From: Streptomyces camelliae
GTDB lineage: Bacteria > Actinomycetota > Actinomycetes > Streptomycetales > Streptomycetaceae
DNA: 64,000 nt
Assembly: GCF_027625935.1 (NCBI RefSeq)
Contig: NZ_CP115301.1
Coordinates: forward strand, 62,001 to 126,000
Direction of reading: 5' to 3'
Shown here: one piece after another, positions 59,336 to 64,000 of the stretch
Layout of the letters: each line of letters starts with the position of its first letter
Position numbering within the stretch: position 1 is the stretch's first letter
Notes under the pieces: model-generated
What the model was told of the DNA's origin: nothing
The model's database searches: none
What the model saw: the letters and a program-made list of their open reading frames with translations, nothing else
Program-made: the position numbers and the translations under genes

Positions 59336-59453
59336 CAAAAACTCGGAGCACCTCCGATTCATACCCATTCTCCTGATAATGCGCGCGTGTTCGGCACACT
59401 GTCAACCACGGCTTGTTCGCGGAACCAAAAATTCCGGGCGGAGGGGACGGTAA

Positions 59454-60761
59454 GTGAAAAAAGTGCTCCTGACGACTGCTCCGAAAGAGGCGTTGATCGA
59501 GCCCAACGGCGTGGGCGGGAATTGGTACGACCGGACCGATACCTATATGGCCTGGACGTGCGCCGTCGACATCGAGGACCGGCTGTCCGTGACGTGCCCA
59601 CCGACCGGTCTCCGTTTCATCAAGCACAATGTGCCCGACGTCGAGATCCTCGAATACCCGACCTGGCAGGAATACCTCGACGCACTGCGCTCGCAGACCT
59701 GGGACATGGTCGGCATCAGCTTTTATACGTGGTCCACTCCGGTCGCGATCGAGATGGCCAAAGCCGCGCGCGAGGAAAACATACCCGAGATATGGGGCGG
59801 CAACTACGGCGTCCTGACGCCCGGCCTCGAACCCTACTTCAACAGGCTGGTGAAAGGCGCGGGCGAGGCGCCGATCCACCAGTACGTCTATGACAGGCCA
59901 CTGCCCCGGGTCCGGCACCCCGCAATGATCGGGGAGAGTGGTTTCCGGGGGATCAGCTCTCCGGTCGGATACCTCTACTCGAAGCGCGGTTGCAACATCG
60001 GCTGCACCTTCTGTTCCACGCCGGTCTTCAATCCCAAAGAAGAAGCGATCTTCATGGAGGACACGTACGCGGCGCTCGACGCGTACCGGGACGCGAAGGT
60101 CGCTCACGTCATCATCTACGACGAGAGTTTCTTCCTCACCAACGCCCTGGCGGAGCGGGTGGTGGACGCCCTGGCGGAGCGCGAGCTGCCCTGGATCTGT
60201 CTGACCCGCGCCGACCTGATCCGGGGGCGCATTCCCGAACTCACCGACCGCTACATGGACGGCGCGATCGTCGGTATCGAGTCCTATCGGGACAAGAACG
60301 TCGCCGACGTGAAGAAACGCGACGACGTCTACAACGTCAGGCAGACGGTGCGTGAGTTGATCGACAACGGGCGGCGGGCCCTGGGCACGTTCATGGTCGG
60401 GTTCGCCGAGGACAGCATCGAAGACATGCAGTACGACATCGAGCAGCTCAGCCAGGAAGGGCTGTTCGCCTGCCAGTTGACGCTGCTGACCCCGTTCCAC
60501 CGCACCCGGCTGTACCGGCAGATGGAGCACTTGATCGACGAGCCGGACCTCAGCAAGCACGACCTGTACAACCTGGTGTGGAAGCACCCGAAGATGAACC
60601 GCAGCGAAGCACGGGACCTGCTGGCCTGGGCGCAACGGCGGGTCAACGACCCCGAGCGCATCGCTGCCAGGCTCAAGCAGGAGATGAAGGAGAAGGTCCG
60701 CAAGGAATTCGCGCGCCGGCACGCGGCGAAGCAGGCCACCGCGTCGGGAACCGCGTCATGA
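59454..60761 (+). CDS. Radical SAM enzyme 1 (B12-binding-domain type)
   Basis: A 435-aa protein. The N-terminal ~150 residues have the Rossmann-like layout of cobalamin-binding radical SAM enzymes (DMVGISFYTWSTPVAIEMAK, EIWGGNYG) but no clear DxHxxG base, so B12 may be bound base-off or not at all. The [4Fe-4S] cluster motif is CNIGCTFC (Cys180, Cys184, Cys187). IVGIESYRDKNVADVKKRDD and GTFMVGFAEDS are the later barrel segments of this class. Start is GTG 59454 behind GGAGGGGACGGTAA. It is coupled (ATGA) to a second radical SAM gene. Substrate unknown. Confidence 0.85.
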   Translation: MKKVLLTTAPKEALIEPNGVGGNWYDRTDTYMAWTCAVDIEDRLSVTCPPTGLRFIKHNVPDVEILEYPTWQEYLDALRSQTWDMVGISFYTWSTPVAIEMAKAAREENIPEIWGGNYGVLTPGLEPYFNRLVKGAGEAPIHQYVYDRPLPRVRHPAMIGESGFRGISSPVGYLYSKRGCNIGCTFCSTPVFNPKEEAIFMEDTYAALDAYRDAKVAHVIIYDESFFLTNALAERVVDALAERELPWICLTRADLIRGRIPELTDRYMDGAIVGIESYRDKNVADVKKRDDVYNVRQTVRELIDNGRRALGTFMVGFAEDSIEDMQYDIEQLSQEGLFACQLTLLTPFHRTRLYRQMEHLIDEPDLSKHDLYNLVWKHPKMNRSEARDLLAWAQRRVNDPERIAARLKQEMKEKVRKEFARRHAAKQATASGTAS

Positions 60762-62284
60762 CGAGCCTCAACATCCTCTGCATACAACTGGGGTTCCACG
60801 AGGCCTACCCCGACGCGTCGACGCTGGCAACGACCTACAACGACGGGATCTACTACGTCGCCTCGTTCGTGCAGCAGGAATTCCCGCAGGCCCGGGTCGA
60901 GATGTGCCAGATGTACTGGGGCGAGAGGCCCGAGGACTTTCCCCTCGCCGACTACGACTACATCCTGATCTCGGCGCTCGCGACCCACTTCTGGTCCAAC
61001 ATCGAGACACTGGAGCTGATCCGGCGCAGCAAGCGGCCCGGCTGCGTGGTGATCATGGGCGGCCCGCACGCGGCCTTCGCGCCCTACGAGGCCCTGCGCT
61101 ACGCCGACTACGCGGTGACCGCCGAGGGGGAGATCCCGGCCGTCCAGCTGATCAGGGCGCTGGAAGCCGCGGAGCCCGTCACGGCCGTCGACAACCTGGC
61201 CTACATCGGCGCCGGCGGCGAGTTGACACTGAACAAGATCACTCGTTACGGGAGCTTCGCCAACGCGATCAACCCGAAGCTCCTGGCGCGGGCACCGAAG
61301 CTGCACTGGGCCACCGTCTCGATGTCGCGCGGCTGCCCGTTCAACTGCTCGTTCTGCTACGCGATCCGTCTGCTCGGACGCCGCTTCCGCACCAAGACGG
61401 CCGAGGACGTGCGCAGCGAACTGGACGCCATCTACCAGCAGACCGGCTGCAACCGGTTCTATGTCACGGACCTGAACTTCACGACACGCAAGGGCTACTG
61501 CCGCGAGATCGCCGAGACCTTCCGCGACCGCGACTACAAGTTCATCGCCATGAGCCGGATCAACCACGCCGACGACATGGACCTGGTCCTCGACCTCAAG
61601 CGGTCGGGTTTCGAGGAGTACTGCCTCGGCGTGGAGTCGGAGGACCCGAGTGTCCTGCGGGCCTTCAACAAGCGGGTGGACCCCTCGGAACAGACCCGGC
61701 GCCTGTTGCGCTTCGCGGAGAACGACATAACGATCCACTCCGCGATCATTTTCGGACTGGAGGCCCAGGACCGTCAGGCGATCGAGGCCACCGCGTACTG
61801 GTGCGCCGAGGCACGCATCATGCACCCCGTCTTCGTATGCCTGGCGGAATACCCGTTCCAGGACCTGCTGTACGGGGCCCGCCAGGACATCGAGGATCAC
61901 CGGATCATCATGGAAGTGCCGACCTACCAGCACTATTCATTCGTCGGCATCTTCCCCCGCCACATGCGTCCCAGCGAACTGCAGCGAGGCATCCTGGACA
62001 GCTATGGGATCTTCTTCAAGCGGGCGTTCGAGATCGAACAGCGACCGCAGCGACGGGCTCGCCTGAAGTCGTACGCGCGCAGCGTCGAACGCGGCCGGGC
62101 CGGCATGGAGCAGCACATCCGCTTCCTGGAAGAACTGGAGAAGCCCTACTACACCGTGTCCGGGACCCTGAAGGAGGATCTGCTCAAGGCCGACTTCGAC
62201 AGCCGGCACGGCGAACTCCGCAGCTGGCTGCAGCGGTCGTCCAAGCGCTCGGACATCGAGTTCGTCAAGGGATACGCTCGATGA
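60758..62284 (+). CDS. Radical SAM enzyme 2 (B12-binding-domain type)
   Basis: A 508-aa protein. DYDYILISALATHFWSNIET and CVVIMGGPHAAFAPYEALRY form a cobalamin-binding-like domain. The cluster motif is CPFNCSFC (Cys193, Cys197, Cys200). VESEDPSVLRAFNKR and IFGLEAQDRQAIE are barrel segments like those of BchE/methylase-type enzymes. A ~100-residue C-terminal helical extension follows. ATG 60758 overlaps the previous stop, and its own stop overlaps the ligase start, so all three genes are made together. The reaction could be methylation, ring formation or rearrangement. Confidence 0.87.
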   Translation: MTSLNILCIQLGFHEAYPDASTLATTYNDGIYYVASFVQQEFPQARVEMCQMYWGERPEDFPLADYDYILISALATHFWSNIETLELIRRSKRPGCVVIMGGPHAAFAPYEALRYADYAVTAEGEIPAVQLIRALEAAEPVTAVDNLAYIGAGGELTLNKITRYGSFANAINPKLLARAPKLHWATVSMSRGCPFNCSFCYAIRLLGRRFRTKTAEDVRSELDAIYQQTGCNRFYVTDLNFTTRKGYCREIAETFRDRDYKFIAMSRINHADDMDLVLDLKRSGFEEYCLGVESEDPSVLRAFNKRVDPSEQTRRLLRFAENDITIHSAIIFGLEAQDRQAIEATAYWCAEARIMHPVFVCLAEYPFQDLLYGARQDIEDHRIIMEVPTYQHYSFVGIFPRHMRPSELQRGILDSYGIFFKRAFEIEQRPQRRARLKSYARSVERGRAGMEQHIRFLEELEKPYYTVSGTLKEDLLKADFDSRHGELRSWLQRSSKRSDIEFVKGYAR

Positions 62285-64000
62285 CGGTCCGTCACCCGGC
62301 CGGAACCGTCGTCGACGCGCTGCTCGACAGCGCCGAGCGCACCCCGGACCGGCTGGCCTTCCATGTCATCGAGAGATCCGAGGACGAGTTCCCGCTCAGC
62401 TACGCGGACGTGTACCACCTGGTCGCGCAGACCGTGTCCGGCCTGACGGCACAGGGGATCGGCGCGGCGGACCGGGTGATCGTCGTCCTGCCCACCTCGC
62501 GGGACTTCCTCGCGGTCTACCTCGGCTGCCTGTACGCGGGGGTCGTGCCGCTCGCCGCGGCGGAGCCCACCGGCGCCGGCATGTCCCACTACACCGCACA
62601 CCTGCGCCGGCTCGTGGAACACGCACAGGCCAAGCGGGTCGTCACCGCTGCCGAACTGGCGGACAGCCTCGCGGCCTCGCTGCCGGTGCCGGTGACGACA
62701 CCGAGCGCCCTACGCCACACACCCCTCCCGTTGGACTCACCGCGGGCGAAACCGGCGTCGCTCGCCCATCTCCAGGCCACCTCCGGCTCGACCGGCACAC
62801 CGAAGCTGGCCATGATCCGGCACGGCAACATCGTCGCCAACGTCCGGGCGATCGCCGAAGCGATCCTGGGCAGGGCCGACGACACGCTGGTGAGCTGGCT
62901 TCCCCTCTTCCACGACATGGGGCTCATCGGGATTTCGTACGCCCTGCACGCCCGCATCCCGATGGTGCTCTCGGACCCCGTCAACTTCCTGCGCAACCCG
63001 ATGTCCTGGCTGCGCTGGATCAGCCGTCACCGTGGCACCCTGTCGCCCGCGCCCAGCTCCGCGTTCCACATCTGCGCACGCGTCGCGCGGCGACGTCCGC
63101 CGAAAGACCTCGACCTGTCGACCTGGCGCGTCGCCCTGTGCGGCGCGGAACCCGTGCACGAGAGCACCATGCGCGAGTTCCAGACGGCGTTCGGCCCCTT
63201 CGGGCTGCACGAGACGACGCTCAGGCCCGTGTACGGGCTCGCGGAGGCCACGCTCGCCGTCACCATCTCCGATGTCACACGACCGTACACCGTCGACCAT
63301 GTCGACACCGAGGCCGTCGTGGCGAGGGGATATGCCGAACCCCGCCAGGCCGCCGACGCGCGCACGACCGGCATGATGTGCGTGGGCCCGGTACTGCCCG
63401 GCCATGCGCTGCGCGTGGTCGGCCCGGACCGCACGCCACTGCCCGATCGCACGATCGGCGAGATAGAGGTGTCCGGCCCCAGCGTGATCGACGGATATCT
63501 CCCCGAGCCCGGCGACACCACGACCGCTACGGCCGAGGACCAGCTCAAACGAGCCGATGGCCACCTGCGCACGGGCGACCTCGGCTATCAGATCGACGGT
63601 GAACTCCACGTCACCGGCCGCAGCAAGGACATCGTGATCATCTCCGGCCGCAACTACATACCCGACCAGCTGGAACGGTTCGTGGAAACGGTGACGGGGA
63701 GTCCGCGCACTTCGGCGGTCGTCGCGGTCGGCGTCCGGGACGAGACCCTGCACACAGAGCAGCTCCATCTCCTGCTCGACGAACGGCTCGCCGAGGGCCG
63801 GGACCGGCAGGACGTCACCGGCCAGGTCAGCCGCGCACTGAGCGAGGCGTTCGGGATCGGCGGCGTCACCTTCCACTGGGTGCCCCGGGCACAGCTCCCC
63901 CGGACCACCAGCGGCAAGATCCAGCGCCATCTGTGCCGGAAGATGATCGAGGACACCGGCGGTCGCACACAGCGGGCCGCGGAACCACTGAGCCGACGAG
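62281..64000 (+). CDS. Fatty-acyl-AMP ligase (3' truncated by window)
   Basis: 573 codons are present without a stop. It is an ANL-superfamily enzyme: QATSGSTGTPKLAMIRHGN (P-loop), SWLPLFHDMGLIG, YGLAEATLAVT, TGDLGY and GRSKDIVIISGRNYIP (FAAL-type form of the A8 region), with PRTTSGKIQRH near the end. The HDMGLIG and GRNYxP features point to fatty-acyl-AMP ligases, which load acyl chains onto carrier proteins, rather than acyl-CoA synthetases. The start ATG 62281 overlaps the radical SAM 2 stop. It suggests a lipid- or polyketide-starting pathway continuing to the right. Confidence 0.88.
   Translation, partial: MTVRHPAGTVVDALLDSAERTPDRLAFHVIERSEDEFPLSYADVYHLVAQTVSGLTAQGIGAADRVIVVLPTSRDFLAVYLGCLYAGVVPLAAAEPTGAGMSHYTAHLRRLVEHAQAKRVVTAAELADSLAASLPVPVTTPSALRHTPLPLDSPRAKPASLAHLQATSGSTGTPKLAMIRHGNIVANVRAIAEAILGRADDTLVSWLPLFHDMGLIGISYALHARIPMVLSDPVNFLRNPMSWLRWISRHRGTLSPAPSSAFHICARVARRRPPKDLDLSTWRVALCGAEPVHESTMREFQTAFGPFGLHETTLRPVYGLAEATLAVTISDVTRPYTVDHVDTEAVVARGYAEPRQAADARTTGMMCVGPVLPGHALRVVGPDRTPLPDRTIGEIEVSGPSVIDGYLPEPGDTTTATAEDQLKRADGHLRTGDLGYQIDGELHVTGRSKDIVIISGRNYIPDQLERFVETVTGSPRTSAVVAVGVRDETLHTEQLHLLLDERLAEGRDRQDVTGQVSRALSEAFGIGGVTFHWVPRAQLPRTTSGKIQRHLCRKMIEDTGGRTQRAAEPLSRR

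Noticed and set aside
59218..59453. Cobalamin riboswitch before the B12-type radical-SAM genes
   Set aside because: The conserved B12-box and the other characteristic blocks could not be found.
1..64000. tRNA, rRNA or full insertion sequences
   Set aside because: No tRNA-like cloverleaf, rRNA segment or intact transposase with terminal repeats was recognised by eye.

Overview
The window is high-GC actinomycete DNA and almost certainly Streptomyces. It carries gamma-butyrolactone (GBL) receptor/AfsA genes, SARP regulators, the ACC epsilon/beta pair, type II PKS aromatase and RppA-type THN synthase genes, many GTG/TTG starts and ATGA/GTGA-coupled operons. All assignments come from reading the sequence and translations; no database search was run.

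0-26.6 kb is the regulator-rich flank of a polyketide locus. A truncated FAD aromatic monooxygenase enters from the left. A GBL cassette follows (ScbR-like receptor, NmrA-like reductase, AfsA-like synthase) with ARE-like palindromes spread over about 10 kb. Next come acyl-CoA carboxylase epsilon and beta subunits, four SARPs forming two paralogous pairs, a second ScbR-like TetR, a type II thioesterase homologue whose nucleophile is Gly, a free-standing condensation-domain protein and a didomain aromatase/cyclase. A rightward block then encodes THN synthase (type III PKS), mevalonate kinase, an NphT7-like acetoacetyl-CoA synthase, a CreE/CreD-like nitrous-acid pair, an FAD oxidoreductase and a lone extra QcrB. 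This resembles part of a naphthoquinone meroterpenoid pathway; no prenyltransferase and no further mevalonate-pathway gene is visible.

26.6-38.2 kb is ordinary accessory DNA: two VOC proteins, an alpha/beta hydrolase, a DUF4097 protein, a secreted beta-propeller, a toxin-antitoxin-like pair, a TetR/methyltransferase pair sharing tandem operators, and an Lrp/MFS pair. It is scarred by remnants of a serine recombinase, a TetR and an ArsR gene.

38.2-58.0 kb is the most distinctive part: an apparent flavin-metabolite locus. The leftward operon has GTP cyclohydrolase II, a BKACE (DUF849) enzyme, a methyltransferase, a frameshifted MFS gene, a GT-A glycosyltransferase and a small unknown protein. 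The rightward genes encode a gamma-glutamyltransferase homologue, an archaeal-type riboflavin synthase, an NMT1/SsuC-type permease and binding lipoprotein, a RosB-like flavodoxin-fold enzyme (RosB converts FMN to 8-amino-FMN in roseoflavin synthesis), two complete ABC-2 exporters flanking a YicI-like GH31 alpha-xylosidase, and ribB under an FMN riboswitch with a visible Shine-Dalgarno-sequestering stem. No RosA- or RosC-like gene is visible, so the product may be an 8-aminoflavin derivative other than roseoflavin.

58.0-64 kb holds gene debris, including a P450 N-terminus, and then the start of another coupled operon: two radical-SAM enzymes and a fatty-acyl-AMP ligase that runs off the right edge.
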